Shown: positions 1 through 9,070, counted from the stretch's first letter. The stretch: DNA of 64,000 bases from G963662655 sp963666875 (GCA_963666875.2 CAXXPU010000019.1:434001-498000), one strand, 5' to 3'. Made by a program: numbers and translations. The notes: generated by a model from the sequence alone, not told the origin.

Positions 1-10
1 CACATTGCGA

Positions 11-1663
11 TTACATCTTCTCGGGAGCGGAGATGCCCATCAGATCGAGCGCGATATGGAGAACGTTCTTCACCGCGGTGATCAGATAGAGCCTGGACTG
101 AGAAAGCTCCTTCGATTTATCGTTGATGATCGTGTATTTCTGGTAGTATTTATGGAACATACCCGCCAGCTCGTTGACGAAATCCGCCAGACGATGCGGC
201 TCGCGGGTCTCCGAGATCGCGATCAGAATGTTGGAGAACTCGAGCATCTTCTTGATCATCAGGATCTCGTCCTGCTTGTCCAGCTTGCGAAGGTTCTTCA
301 CGTCAAATTTCTGCAGGGTGATCTTCTCTTTCTTGGCTTTCTTGATGATGCTGCAAATCCGGGCATGCGCATACTGGCAATAATAGACCGGATTTTCGCT
401 GGACTGCTTCTTGGCGAGTTCCAGATCGAAATTCAGGTGCGCGCTGGGACGGCGGTTGATGAAGAAGAAACGCGCGGCGTCCTTGCCCACTTCATCGATA
501 AGGTCGTCCATGGTGATGATCCGACCTTCGCGCTTGGACATCTTGACCCGCTCGCCCTCGAAGAAGAGGTTGACCTGTTGAAGGAATACCACTTCGAGCC
601 TGCTCTCGTCGTATTCGAGCGCTTTGATGGCGGCCTTGAGACGCGGAACGTAGCCGTGGTGGTCGGGTCCCAGAACGTCGATCATCACGTCGAATCCGCG
701 CTGATATTTGGTAAGGTGGTACGCGACGTCCGGTACGATATAGGTGATGCTGCCGTCGCTCTTCATCAGGACGCGATCCTTCTCGTCGCCAAACTTGCTG
801 GAGGCGAACCATACCGCTTCGTCCATTTCGAAGGTGCATCCGGCCTCCGCGAGAAAGCTGAGAACCTCTTCCACCACGCCCTGCGCGCGGAGGTTCTTCT
901 CGGATACCCAACTGTCGAATTCCACGCCGAATCGTTCCAGACTCATCGTCTGCATCTCGTGGATCTCCTGAAGTGCGAATTCCTTCATCTTCTGAAGGCG
1001 ATCGCGTTCGGAGACGTGCAGCAGCTTGGATCCTTCGATCGCGTTCAGCTTCGCCGCGATATCCTTGATGTATTCGCCGTGGTAGGCTTCCACCGGGAAT
1101 TCACCGATGTTTTCCTCGTGAAGCTCGCGATAACGCAGTTCCACCGATTCCGCCAGGATATCCACCTGGTTGCCGGCGTCGTTGTTGTAATATTCTCTGA
1201 CCGGATAGTAACCGGTGTATTTCATCACACGATAAAGGGTGTCGCCATACGCGGCGGCACGGGCGCTGACGATGTTGAGCGGTCCGGTGGGGTTGGCGCT
1301 GATGAACTCGATCAGGATCTTCGTTCCGTTGCCGTGATCGACCTTCCCGTATGACTCCGGGTTCTCGACAATCTGCTGGAGTTCGTTCTGGAAGATCGAA
1401 TTCGCCAGCTTGAAATTGAGGAAACCGGGACCCGCCACATCGACCGATCGATAATAGCGCTTCTTCGTCAGATCGTCCGCGATCTTTTCCGCCATGTCGC
1501 GCGGCTTGGACTTATTGAGCTTGGCGCTGACCATCGCGACGTTGCTCGAGTAATCGCCGAAATCGATATTGTTCGGGATCTCGATGTTGAACTCGGGATT
1601 GATCTTCAGCCCAAGCGACTCTGCAGAAGCCTGTATATCCTGACTGATCTTTTCTTTAATCAT
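11..1663 (-). CDS. argS: Arginyl-tRNA synthetase
   Basis: Class I aminoacyl-tRNA synthetase that charges tRNA-Arg in the cytoplasm. The 550-residue protein is complete and of normal family length. It has an N-terminal additional domain (about 1-100), the catalytic Rossmann core, a clear KMSKR loop at residues 374-378 and a C-terminal all-helical anticodon domain (YCQYAHARI region). The ANPTGPL block at 123-129 is exactly where the family expects HVGH to follow, but residues 130-133 read NIVS, so the HIGH signature is replaced. The ATG overlaps the 3' end of rsfS by 8 bases, so the two are translationally coupled. Identity is certain; the altered signature may be a lineage trait. Confidence 0.97.
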   Translation of the reverse strand: MIKEKISQDIQASAESLGLKINPEFNIEIPNNIDFGDYSSNVAMVSAKLNKSKPRDMAEKIADDLTKKRYYRSVDVAGPGFLNFKLANSIFQNELQQIVENPESYGKVDHGNGTKILIEFISANPTGPLNIVSARAAAYGDTLYRVMKYTGYYPVREYYNNDAGNQVDILAESVELRYRELHEENIGEFPVEAYHGEYIKDIAAKLNAIEGSKLLHVSERDRLQKMKEFALQEIHEMQTMSLERFGVEFDSWVSEKNLRAQGVVEEVLSFLAEAGCTFEMDEAVWFASSKFGDEKDRVLMKSDGSITYIVPDVAYHLTKYQRGFDVMIDVLGPDHHGYVPRLKAAIKALEYDESRLEVVFLQQVNLFFEGERVKMSKREGRIITMDDLIDEVGKDAARFFFINRRPSAHLNFDLELAKKQSSENPVYYCQYAHARICSIIKKAKKEKITLQKFDVKNLRKLDKQDEILMIKKMLEFSNILIAISETREPHRLADFVNELAGMFHKYYQKYTIINDKSKELSQSRLYLITAVKNVLHIALDLMGISAPEKM

Positions 1664-2021
1664 GGTTTGTCTCGATTTTGGTTATTTCCGCCGATCGCTT
1701 CTTCCATATATCTTCGAGATCGTAGTATTTCCTGGTCTCCTCGCGGAAGATGTGGAGAATCACCATACCGAAATCGATGAGCACCCAGCTCAAACTCTCC
1801 AATCCTTCCTTGCCCAGCAATTGATAAGGCTTGTCCTTCGCCTCGTGCAGCACCCAGTCGGCAATCGCGCGAACGTGCAGATCGCCATTACCGGTGCAGA
1901 TCAAAAGGTAATCCGTATAGCCGGATTTCTCACTCACATCGATCTGCTCGATATTATCCGCTTTCTTCTCCTGAATGGTTTCGGTAAGAAAATCAAGCAG
2001 CTCTTTCGCAGAATAATCCAT
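1656..2021 (-). CDS. rsfS: Ribosomal silencing factor RsfS (Iojap/YbeB)
   Basis: A 121-residue protein of the RsfS/Iojap family. The family binds ribosomal protein uL14 and blocks subunit joining when nutrients are scarce. The conserved core is visible: an IDV(S) strand, a DYLLICTGN block, the ADWVLHEAK helix, and the WVLIDFG..ILHIF segment near the C-terminus. It lies between a LytR_C protein and argS, with a short gap upstream and an 8-base overlap downstream, inside one minus-strand run of genes. Confidence 0.95.
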   Translation of the reverse strand: MDYSAKELLDFLTETIQEKKADNIEQIDVSEKSGYTDYLLICTGNGDLHVRAIADWVLHEAKDKPYQLLGKEGLESLSWVLIDFGMVILHIFREETRKYYDLEDIWKKRSAEITKIETNHD

Positions 2022-2034
2022 ATTTCCCCTGTTC

Positions 2035-2484
2035 TCACTTTTTCAGAAATCGTTGATAATCGTCGCCGATGATGATCTGAAACGGCGTCTCGGCCTGTTC
2101 ATCCAGCGCATAGATCACCTGATCGATTCCCGTTTTTGCTTTCAGCCTCTCCAGATCATCTTTCTCGTCGTTTCGAACCACGATGATCGACTTCTTATAG
2201 ATATATTTTTTTGCGTTTCCAAAACGGATGACGTCGATGTTGTACTCGATAAAGTTGTCTCTAACTTTCCGCGCCACATCCGCAATACCGCACCCGTTAA
2301 GCAGTTCGATCCGGATCGGCGGCAGATTCTTCTCCGCTTCAGCGGCTTCTTTTGCCCTGACGCGGGGAGGAATCACAACCAGCAGTACAATCGCTACAAC
2401 GAGTACCGCCAGCAGCGAAAGCCATATCCAGACGCGAATCTTCTTTGCGGGTGACAAATTATTGATCCCCTGAAAGCTTGTCAA
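2035..2484 (-). CDS. Membrane-anchored LytR_C-domain protein
   Basis: A 149-residue protein with a short cytoplasmic N-terminus, one membrane helix (about residues 17-40) and an extracytoplasmic domain beginning PPIRIELLNGCG. That motif is typical of the LytR C-terminal (LytR_C) domain, which occurs alone or after LytR-CpsA-Psr catalytic domains in envelope proteins. No catalytic LCP domain is present. It overlaps the 3' end of the HIT gene and sits just upstream of rsfS, a common neighbourhood in FCB and other bacteria. The precise role is unknown; envelope association is inferred. Confidence 0.8.
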   Translation of the reverse strand: MTSFQGINNLSPAKKIRVWIWLSLLAVLVVAIVLLVVIPPRVRAKEAAEAEKNLPPIRIELLNGCGIADVARKVRDNFIEYNIDVIRFGNAKKYIYKKSIIVVRNDEKDDLERLKAKTGIDQVIYALDEQAETPFQIIIGDDYQRFLKK

Positions 2485-2980
2485 ATTGTTCTTTCAAGCG
2501 ACGATACGCGGTTTCGAAGCTCTCCGGAATCACCCTCGAACCTCCGATGGTAGTCATGAAATTGCTGTCGCCGAACCAGCGCGGCAAAATATGCACGTGA
2601 ATATGCTCGTCCACACCTGCGCCGGCAGCCTTGCCGATGTTGATCCCGACGTTCATTCCCTCCGGATGGAATTCCCCGTTCAGGATGCTCTCGGTGGCGC
2701 GTACGGTCATGAAGAGATCGGCAATTTCCTCTTCTGAAAGGTTCGCCAACGACGACACGTGACGGTACGGAACCACCATCAGGTGGCCGTTGTTATACGG
2801 GTACATGTTCATGATCACGAAGCAATGCGCGCTCCGGTACAGGATCATGTGCTTCTCGTCGTATTCGGTCGTTCCCGGCGTTTCGACGCAGAAGATGCAG
2901 CGTTTCTCCTTTTCGGAGAGGATATACTCGATGCGCCAGGGAGCGTACAGGATGTCGGACATTTCAGCTCCGGTCTTCAT
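2459..2980 (-). CDS. HIT-family nucleotide hydrolase/phosphorylase
   Basis: A histidine-triad protein of up to 173 residues. The triad HIHVH followed by ILPRW is clear. The C-terminal helices and the PYNNGHLMVVPYRHV segment are typical of the Ap4A phosphorylase/FHIT-like branch, which cleaves dinucleoside polyphosphates or nucleotide conjugates. CIFC near the N-terminus may be half of the zinc-type cysteine pattern seen in some HIT proteins. The longest frame starts at 2980 inside the preceding gene. A second ATG at 2962 (MSDILYAPWR) directly follows that gene's stop and may be the real start. Confidence 0.9.
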   Translation of the reverse strand: MKTGAEMSDILYAPWRIEYILSEKEKRCIFCVETPGTTEYDEKHMILYRSAHCFVIMNMYPYNNGHLMVVPYRHVSSLANLSEEEIADLFMTVRATESILNGEFHPEGMNVGINIGKAAGAGVDEHIHVHILPRWFGDSNFMTTIGGSRVIPESFETAYRRLKEQFDKLSGDQ

Positions 2981-3989
2981 GGTACTGAAGACGGGTTTCG
3001 GGACTCACGTAGGCGTTGATCACCATGTTATGACCCGGAAGAACGCAGTCCGCGCCCAGTCGTGCATCTTCGAGTATGCAGCCCGGCCCGATGCGACAAC
3101 CGCTCCCGATGAGCGTCTTGCCGCGAATCACGGTTCCGGAGCCGATCTCGACGTCGTTCTCGATTTGGACGTTGCTGCCGATGGTGACCGTCTGCGGATT
3201 GCGGATCGTCACGCCGTGGTTCAGCCAGTGGTCGCGAATCTCCATGTAATAGTGGTCTTCCAGTTCCGCGAGCTGTTTTTGCGAATTGACCCCGGCACAT
3301 TCCATCATGTCCTCGAGGATCATGGAATCGACCAGATGCCCTTCTCCACGCAGGATTTCCAGAGTGTCGGTGAGATAGTATTCGTTCTGCTGATTGCTGT
3401 TGCCAACCTTCGAGAGGGAATCGAACATCCGCTGGATGTCGAAGCAGTAGATACCGGTGTTGATCTCGGCGATCTCGCGCTGTGCGTCGGTGGCGTCCTT
3501 GTATTCGACGATGCCCATGACGCTGCCGTTCTCGTCCCGCACAATCCTGCCGTAGCGTGCCGGATCGTCCAGTATCGCGGTAACCACGGTACAGGCTGCG
3601 CCGGCTTCACGATGCTGCTTGAGCAGACTCGCCAGGGTTTCCGGCTTCAGAAGCGGCACATCGCCACAGAGGATGAAGACATCGCCCTCGACATCGGTGA
3701 ATTCGTCTTTGGCCATCATCACCGCGTGTCCGGTTCCGTTCTGTTCCTTCTGCTCGACGAAGCGCAGACCTTCGTATTCTTCCAGTGCGGCTGTCACATC
3801 GTCCTTTCGGTAGCCAACCACCGCCACAATGCGGTCGCTCTGGACTTTCTTCGCTGTTTCTATGACGTGCTGGATCAGCGGTTTCTCGCCAAGCTCGAAA
3901 AGGACCTTGGCGCGATTTGATTTCATGCGTGTACCCTTGCCAGCGGCGAGGATAATCGTTCCGATCGTTCGACTCAATGCAATCTCCAT
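2964..3989 (-). CDS. GlmU-like sugar-phosphate nucleotidyltransferase, short C-terminus
   Basis: A 341-residue NTP transferase closely resembling the uridylyltransferase half of GlmU. LAAGKGTRM is at residues 14-22 with the catalytic-type Lys at 28, followed by a GTGHAVMMA block and a CGDVPLL metal-site motif. A left-handed beta-helix follows from about residue 250, but it is much shorter than in full GlmU (about 450 residues) and ends before the acetyltransferase active site. It probably makes UDP-GlcNAc or a related NDP-sugar only. The gene overlaps the HIT gene and follows a lipoprotein gene. Confidence 0.88.
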   Translation of the reverse strand: MEIALSRTIGTIILAAGKGTRMKSNRAKVLFELGEKPLIQHVIETAKKVQSDRIVAVVGYRKDDVTAALEEYEGLRFVEQKEQNGTGHAVMMAKDEFTDVEGDVFILCGDVPLLKPETLASLLKQHREAGAACTVVTAILDDPARYGRIVRDENGSVMGIVEYKDATDAQREIAEINTGIYCFDIQRMFDSLSKVGNSNQQNEYYLTDTLEILRGEGHLVDSMILEDMMECAGVNSQKQLAELEDHYYMEIRDHWLNHGVTIRNPQTVTIGSNVQIENDVEIGSGTVIRGKTLIGSGCRIGPGCILEDARLGADCVLPGHNMVINAYVSPETRLQYHEDRS

Positions 3990-4048
3990 ATTTCGTTATC
4001 GGCGTCAGAAAAGCCGTATGTCGGTAATTTTACAAGTAAAATCCGTGA

Positions 4049-4561
4049 TCAATAATCGTAACGGTACTTCTTCACCGGGAATTTCTCGTCGATCTGCTCG
4101 ATGATCTTGTCCACGATCGTGTCCGTGTCATCCGGTGTCGTCGCACTCGTGATCGCGTCCAGTCCATTGTACGACCACTTGAATTCGAGATCGTCAGCCG
4201 TCACCACGATTATTTGTTTCTCGACAGGCAGCTTCTTCATGATCCGTTTCAGGCGCGAATTAAGAAACATCCATGCCTGGCAACCATCCATGATGACAAT
4301 CGCGTCGAACTCTTTTCGATCCAGATCGCCGGCGCCGCGCAGGTTCATCACCTCGATGGTGAAACGGTCTTTCAATTTCTCGGCAAGCTTATCCACGATT
4401 TTCTGCTTGAAAGGCGTTCCCTTTCCCGCGATCGCAGAGATGATGAGGGTCTTGTCGGCTTCTCGATTGTTGAGCTTCTTGAAATCGAGATAATCGCTCG
4501 AGCAACTCAACAACAGAATCAGAATGCAAAGGATTGTAAAGAAACCCATCATACGTTTCAT
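4049..4561 (-). CDS. Hypothetical lipoprotein
   Basis: A 170-residue protein with a lipoprotein signal peptide (basic start, hydrophobic stretch, LLLSC with Cys20). The mature part alternates strands and helices (LIISAIAG, DAIVIMDG, QIIVVTADD), which suggests a small Rossmann- or flavodoxin-like alpha/beta fold, but I recognise no family. A good ribosome-binding site (GGAGG) precedes the ATG. It lies 12 bases after the acyl-CoA synthetase gene and is probably co-transcribed with it. Function unknown. Confidence 0.75.
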   Translation of the reverse strand: MKRMMGFFTILCILILLLSCSSDYLDFKKLNNREADKTLIISAIAGKGTPFKQKIVDKLAEKLKDRFTIEVMNLRGAGDLDRKEFDAIVIMDGCQAWMFLNSRLKRIMKKLPVEKQIIVVTADDLEFKWSYNGLDAITSATTPDDTDTIVDKIIEQIDEKFPVKKYRYDY

Positions 4562-4573
4562 GGTTCCTCCTGA

Positions 4574-7252
4574 TTAAAGATCCTTTTCGACATCGACCAG
4601 CGAGCTGTGCAGGTCGGGCTTGATTGTGAATCCGCGTTTTCTGAAGACGTTGATCATCCGTGGATTGTCGGCAGTGGTCTGCGCGACGATCTTTCTCAAT
4701 TTCCAGCGTTGGGTGATCTCCATGCAGAAATCGGTAAGCAGCGATCCAAGGCGCTTGTTCTGCCATGCATCCGGCACCAGAACCGCGTATTCGACCGATT
4801 CCAGATCGGGATCGGCGACCAGCCTTCCCACGCCGACCAGCTTCTTTCCCTCGTCCGTTTCCACCTCCGCCACGATGGCGACTTCACGATCGTAGTCGAT
4901 GAAGCAGTAGCGAACCGCCACCTCGTGCGAATCCCAGTAGAAAAAGTAACGGAAGCGCTGATAGATCGATTCCTTCGAACAGCTTCCCAGCATTTTGAGC
5001 CACATCGGTTCGTCCTCGGGCTTGACCGGACGAAGCGTCACCGTGGAGCCGTCGTTCAGTTCCACGCGCTTGACGTACTCCTCCGGATAGGGGCGCATCG
5101 CGAGATGGGTGTACGACTCGAGACCGCGCTTCGATTCATCGACCACGATACGGGCGTCCAGCGCTACCACATCCTCGGGCGAGACCAGTAGCGGATTGAT
5201 GTCCAGCTCGACGATCTCGGGATAATCCGCCGCCAGATAGGACATCCGGATCAGGATTTCCACCAGTTGGTCGATGTTGACCGGCGGCTTGCCGCGATAA
5301 CCCTTCAGGAGCGGCATGATTCTAAGGCTTTCGAGCATACGCCTGGCCAGCCGTTCGTTCAGTGGCGGCAGACCCAGCGCGCGATCCTTGAAAAGCTCGG
5401 CGTAGATTCCGCCCATGCCTGCCAGCAGCACCGTTCCGAATACAGGATCCTGCTTGATGCCGAGAATCATTTCAACGGCGTTGTCGCGCTTGACCATAGG
5501 CTGAACGGTGACACCGTCGATACGGGCGTCCGGCATCTTCTCCCGGGCATTACCCGTGATGGTGCGGAATGCGGATCGCACTGCGTCCGCGCTGTCGATA
5601 TTGAGCAGCACGCCGCCCACGTCCGTTTTATGCGTGATATCGGGTGAAAAAATCTTCAACACGACCGGATACCCGACCGACTCTGCCAATTTGACTGCGT
5701 CGTCTTCCGTCGCGGCGGTGATCGGTCTGGAGGTCGGGATGCCGTAGCTCTCCAGCAGCGACTTGGATATCTCCTCGGACAGGACGCGACCGTTCTGGTG
5801 CAGCGCTTCGTCGAAGCGCTTGCGGAATTCCTTTCGATCGACCTTGAATTCGACTGGCACATCCTTCGGCGTCTCGTACAGCGCCCGTAGGTTTCGTGCG
5901 TAATCTACCAGCGTCATGAATGCGCCGATCGCCTGCTCCGGAGTGGTATAGGTTGCGATTCCGGCTTCCGTCAGAATCTGGATTCCCTCTTTCATGCTGG
6001 CGCCGCCCAGCCAGGCTGCCAGAATGGGTTTCTTCGCCTTCTCGGCAAGTTTGCCGATCTCGCGCGCCGTACCGGCGGGATTGGTCATCGACTGCGGTGT
6101 GAGGATCACAAGTACCGCATCGACGCCCGGGTCCTCGAGCACGATGGAGACGGTCTTGGCGATACGCTTGGGGCGAGCGTCTCCGAGAACATCCACCGGA
6201 TTGCCGTGCGACCACATCGGCGGCAGGTTCAGATCGAGTTCCCCCATCGTCTTTTCGGAGAGCTTCGCCAGTTCGCCGTTGGCTTCGATCAGGGCGTCGG
6301 TCGCCATCACGCCAGGGCCGCCGGCGTTGGTCACGATTGCCAGACGGGAGCCGTCCGGGGTCTTCTTCCTGCCGAGTAATTCCGCGATACCGAAGATCTT
6401 GCCGATGTCGTAGATACGCACAATGCCGGCTCTTCTGAACGCGGCGTCATAGACTGCGTCCTCGGCAGCCATTGCGCCGGTGTGCGAGGCTGCGACTTCC
6501 GCCGATTCGGGGAAGCGTCCCGCCTTGTAGGCGATGATGGGCTTGGTTCGGGCAAACGCGCGGCTGGCGGTCATGAATTTGCGCGCCATGGCGATCGATT
6601 CGATGTATAAAATGATGAATTTGGTGTCTTCGTCTTCGCCGAGGTAGTCGATCAGGTCACCGAAATCGACGTCGAGCGTATTGCCGATGGAGATGAAGTA
6701 GGAGAAGCCGATCTTTTCCTCGATCGCCCAGTCCAGAATCGACGTACAGAGCGCACCCGACTGCGAAACGAACGCGATATCGCCTTTCTTTGGCATCCCT
6801 TCGCCGAAGCTGACGTTGAGCTTGTTTGCGGGTGAAATGTATCCGAGGCAGTTGGGACCCATGATCCGCATACCGGGGTACTTGGCGCGGATCTCGCGAA
6901 TCTGCTGTTCGAGCGCTTTGCCGTCCTCACCTGCTTCCTTGAATCCGGCGGTTACGATAATGATTCCCAGGATTCCAGCCTTGCCGCATTCGTCGATATA
7001 GCCGGGAGCCTGTTCCGGAGCTGAGCAGACAATGCCCAGTTCGGGCGTATTCGGAAGAGACGCGATATCGGGATAGCACTGGATGCCCATCACGGCTTCC
7101 AGATCGGGATTGACCGGATAGACGACCCCGCGGAATCCGCCGGTAACCAGATTGCCGAGAATTTTTCCGCCAACGCTGCGCGGATTGGCTCCGATACCGA
7201 GTAGTGCGATACGATTCGGCTTGAAAATGCTGTCCAGGTTATGAATATTCAC
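4574..7252 (-). CDS. NDP-forming acyl-CoA synthetase fused to a GNAT acetyltransferase
   Basis: An 892-residue fusion. In order: CoA-binding Rossmann domain (about 10-140), succinyl-CoA-ligase-like domain with the phospho-histidine loop SHTGA (His257, the position used by ADP-forming acetyl-CoA synthetases), ATP-grasp domain (about 480-700), and a C-terminal GNAT domain (about 730-890) with an acetyl-CoA-binding QNKRLGSLL segment. This matches the Pat/AcuA-type bifunctional proteins, which either interconvert acyl-CoA and acid with ATP synthesis or acetylate protein lysines. The retained histidine suggests the ligase half may be active. The start is GTG with an AGAGGTGG ribosome-binding site. 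The downstream lipoprotein gene is 12 bases away. Confidence 0.92.
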   Translation of the reverse strand: MNIHNLDSIFKPNRIALLGIGANPRSVGGKILGNLVTGGFRGVVYPVNPDLEAVMGIQCYPDIASLPNTPELGIVCSAPEQAPGYIDECGKAGILGIIIVTAGFKEAGEDGKALEQQIREIRAKYPGMRIMGPNCLGYISPANKLNVSFGEGMPKKGDIAFVSQSGALCTSILDWAIEEKIGFSYFISIGNTLDVDFGDLIDYLGEDEDTKFIILYIESIAMARKFMTASRAFARTKPIIAYKAGRFPESAEVAASHTGAMAAEDAVYDAAFRRAGIVRIYDIGKIFGIAELLGRKKTPDGSRLAIVTNAGGPGVMATDALIEANGELAKLSEKTMGELDLNLPPMWSHGNPVDVLGDARPKRIAKTVSIVLEDPGVDAVLVILTPQSMTNPAGTAREIGKLAEKAKKPILAAWLGGASMKEGIQILTEAGIATYTTPEQAIGAFMTLVDYARNLRALYETPKDVPVEFKVDRKEFRKRFDEALHQNGRVLSEEISKSLLESYGIPTSRPITAATEDDAVKLAESVGYPVVLKIFSPDITHKTDVGGVLLNIDSADAVRSAFRTITGNAREKMPDARIDGVTVQPMVKRDNAVEMILGIKQDPVFGTVLLAGMGGIYAELFKDRALGLPPLNERLARRMLESLRIMPLLKGYRGKPPVNIDQLVEILIRMSYLAADYPEIVELDINPLLVSPEDVVALDARIVVDESKRGLESYTHLAMRPYPEEYVKRVELNDGSTVTLRPVKPEDEPMWLKMLGSCSKESIYQRFRYFFYWDSHEVAVRYCFIDYDREVAIVAEVETDEGKKLVGVGRLVADPDLESVEYAVLVPDAWQNKRLGSLLTDFCMEITQRWKLRKIVAQTTADNPRMINVFRKRGFTIKPDLHSSLVDVEKDL

Positions 7253-7322
7253 GTGACCACCTCTTTCCGTTTATACTACAAGGTTCAACGCTTTCAGAAC
7301 CCCGCGTGAGGTCAAGGGTTTT

Positions 7323-8153
7323 TTACGCCAGCCAGATGACAAGCAGCAGGGTCAACATGTCGAGCTTCATCCCGAGCGAAAGGATGCGATACCTGCGTGG
7401 ATTCCCGTGGTGAAAATAAAGCAGGTTCATTATAATCAGCGGCAGATGTACCAATAGTGCGAGCAGAAGCGTCTGGAGTTGCCCGAGCATTGTATGTACA
7501 TAGCCATACCACGTGATCCCGACAAGCAAAATCGCGAGTGCCAGATTGACTGCCATCGTCGTACGGTGGCCAGCCTTGATAGCGAAGGTCGATGCCTTGA
7601 TCACCTTGTCGCCTTCGATGTCCTGCAAATCCTTCAGGAGCTCCCGGGTGAGCGTATAGACGAACGCGTACGCCGCTATCAGCCAGATATTCTCAAGATT
7701 GTGCGCTACGATGCCGCCGTAGATGAAGGTCGAAGCGGAAGCATACGCGACGGTGAGATTGCCGATGAGGAAGGTCGTTTTGAGCTGGCGAGCGTAGAAG
7801 AAGAGCAGTAGCAGATTGAACAGCGCCATGATCACCGCTGGAATGATACCCGTCAGGAAGCTGAACTGCAAACCGATCACAAAGAGCACGATCGCGTAGA
7901 TGTATGCCGCTTTCGGCGAAATCTTTCCGGATGGCAGCATACGTTTCGGGCGATTGATGCGGTCGATAGGCAGATCGAAATAGTCGTTGACCACATACCC
8001 GCCTGCTCCAATGAATGTAGCGGCGAGAATCCCGGCAAGATACGTAAACGTACAGGACGAAGGATTCTTGTAAAAAAGCCCGAACAACACTGTCACCGCG
8101 ATGAACAGGCAATTGAACGGGCGTATAATTTTCAGATAGGCTGTAATTTTCAC
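7323..8153 (-). CDS. UbiA-family prenyltransferase resembling DGGGP synthase
   Basis: A 276-residue polytopic membrane prenyltransferase. Both aspartate-rich motifs are present: NDYFDLPIDRINRPKR (about 56-71) and DLQDIEGDK (about 174-182). The first motif followed by a PSGKIS tail is the pattern of (S)-2,3-di-O-geranylgeranylglyceryl phosphate synthase, which attaches the second prenyl chain in archaeal ether lipids. UbiA, MenA or chlorophyll-synthase-like roles are alternatives. It starts with GTG, sharing one base with the stop codon of the upstream prenyl-diphosphate synthase, so the two are tightly coupled and probably act in sequence. Confidence 0.88.
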   Translation of the reverse strand: MKITAYLKIIRPFNCLFIAVTVLFGLFYKNPSSCTFTYLAGILAATFIGAGGYVVNDYFDLPIDRINRPKRMLPSGKISPKAAYIYAIVLFVIGLQFSFLTGIIPAVIMALFNLLLLFFYARQLKTTFLIGNLTVAYASASTFIYGGIVAHNLENIWLIAAYAFVYTLTRELLKDLQDIEGDKVIKASTFAIKAGHRTTMAVNLALAILLVGITWYGYVHTMLGQLQTLLLALLVHLPLIIMNLLYFHHGNPRRYRILSLGMKLDMLTLLLVIWLA

Positions 8154-9070
8154 TATGGCAGGCGTTCTCTGATCATGTTGATGAATTCGACAAGCACTTC
8201 GTTGTTTTTCATACTCTTGATCAGCCGATAGGAGTCGTCGAGCAGCTTTTCAGCCGTCTTCTTCGATTTTTCCAGTCCGATCAGCGATGGGTAGGTCGTC
8301 TTGCGATTCTTGTGATCCTCGTAGGGTTCCTTGCCCAGCATCTCGAAAGCGCCGACATCGTCCAGGATATCGTCAATGATCTGGTAGGCGAGTCCGAGAT
8401 TGAGCGCGTAATTGCCCAGCGTGATGGTGAGATTTTCCTCGGCGTTAAACATGATGCACGCCATATCCATCGCCGCCTGCAGGAGCGCGCCGGTCTTTTT
8501 CAGATGGATGTACTTCAGCACATTGACGCGAATCCGTTTGCGGGTGGAGAGTATATCCACCGCCTGGCCGCCGATCATTCCGCGGGTAGAAACGGCACGG
8601 GCAAGCGTATTGACGCAGCGTAGCGCTTTTTTCTTGTCACGGATTTCAGAGAGCACTTCGAACGCCTTTGTCAGCAATGCGTCTCCGGCGAGGATCGCCA
8701 TGGCTTCTCCGTACTTCTTGTGAACGGAAGGCATCCCGCGACGTTCGTCCGAATCATCGACACAGGGAAGATCGTCGTGGATCAGCGATGCGGTATGCAC
8801 CATCTCCAGTGCGCAAGCACAGGGCTGAAGCGACTTGAGCGTGCTGATGTTTTTGCGTCCGCGAAGCATTTCGTAGGCTGAAATCATCAGGATCGGCCGT
8901 AACCTCTTTCCACCGTTAAACATCGCGTAATACATTGCATCGTATAGCTTTGTGGAGCCCTTTTTCGGCTTCGTGATGTATTTTTTCAGCGAGTCTTCAA
9001 CAATGTCCTTGCGAGAGTCGAAATAACGTTGAATCAGCAAGTTCCACCTCGTATAGTTTTTTCGTACCAT
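8153..9070 (-). CDS. Polyprenyl (probably geranylgeranyl) diphosphate synthase
   Basis: A 305-residue trans-prenyltransferase that condenses isopentenyl diphosphate with allylic diphosphates. The first aspartate-rich motif is DDLPCVD at residues 99-105, in a HDDLPCVDD context, and the second is DDILDD. The residue five positions before the first motif is Ala94, not the bulky aromatic of C15-producing enzymes, so a C20 or longer product is likely. It is directly coupled to the UbiA gene. The listed ATG overlaps a possible -10 element of a TTGACA promoter, so a start a few codons further in (near the AGGTGG at residues 8-9) cannot be excluded. Confidence 0.92.
   Translation of the reverse strand: MVRKNYTRWNLLIQRYFDSRKDIVEDSLKKYITKPKKGSTKLYDAMYYAMFNGGKRLRPILMISAYEMLRGRKNISTLKSLQPCACALEMVHTASLIHDDLPCVDDSDERRGMPSVHKKYGEAMAILAGDALLTKAFEVLSEIRDKKKALRCVNTLARAVSTRGMIGGQAVDILSTRKRIRVNVLKYIHLKKTGALLQAAMDMACIMFNAEENLTITLGNYALNLGLAYQIIDDILDDVGAFEMLGKEPYEDHKNRKTTYPSLIGLEKSKKTAEKLLDDSYRLIKSMKNNEVLVEFINMIRERLP

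Noticed and set aside
5..1354. Long plus-strand open frame opposite argS
   Set aside because: It is antisense to a certain argS; the frame stays open because of codon bias, and it has no signal, motif or start context.
7253..7322. Terminator after the UbiA gene
   Set aside because: The T-run lies on the wrong strand relative to a stem, and no stable hairpin precedes it on the minus strand.
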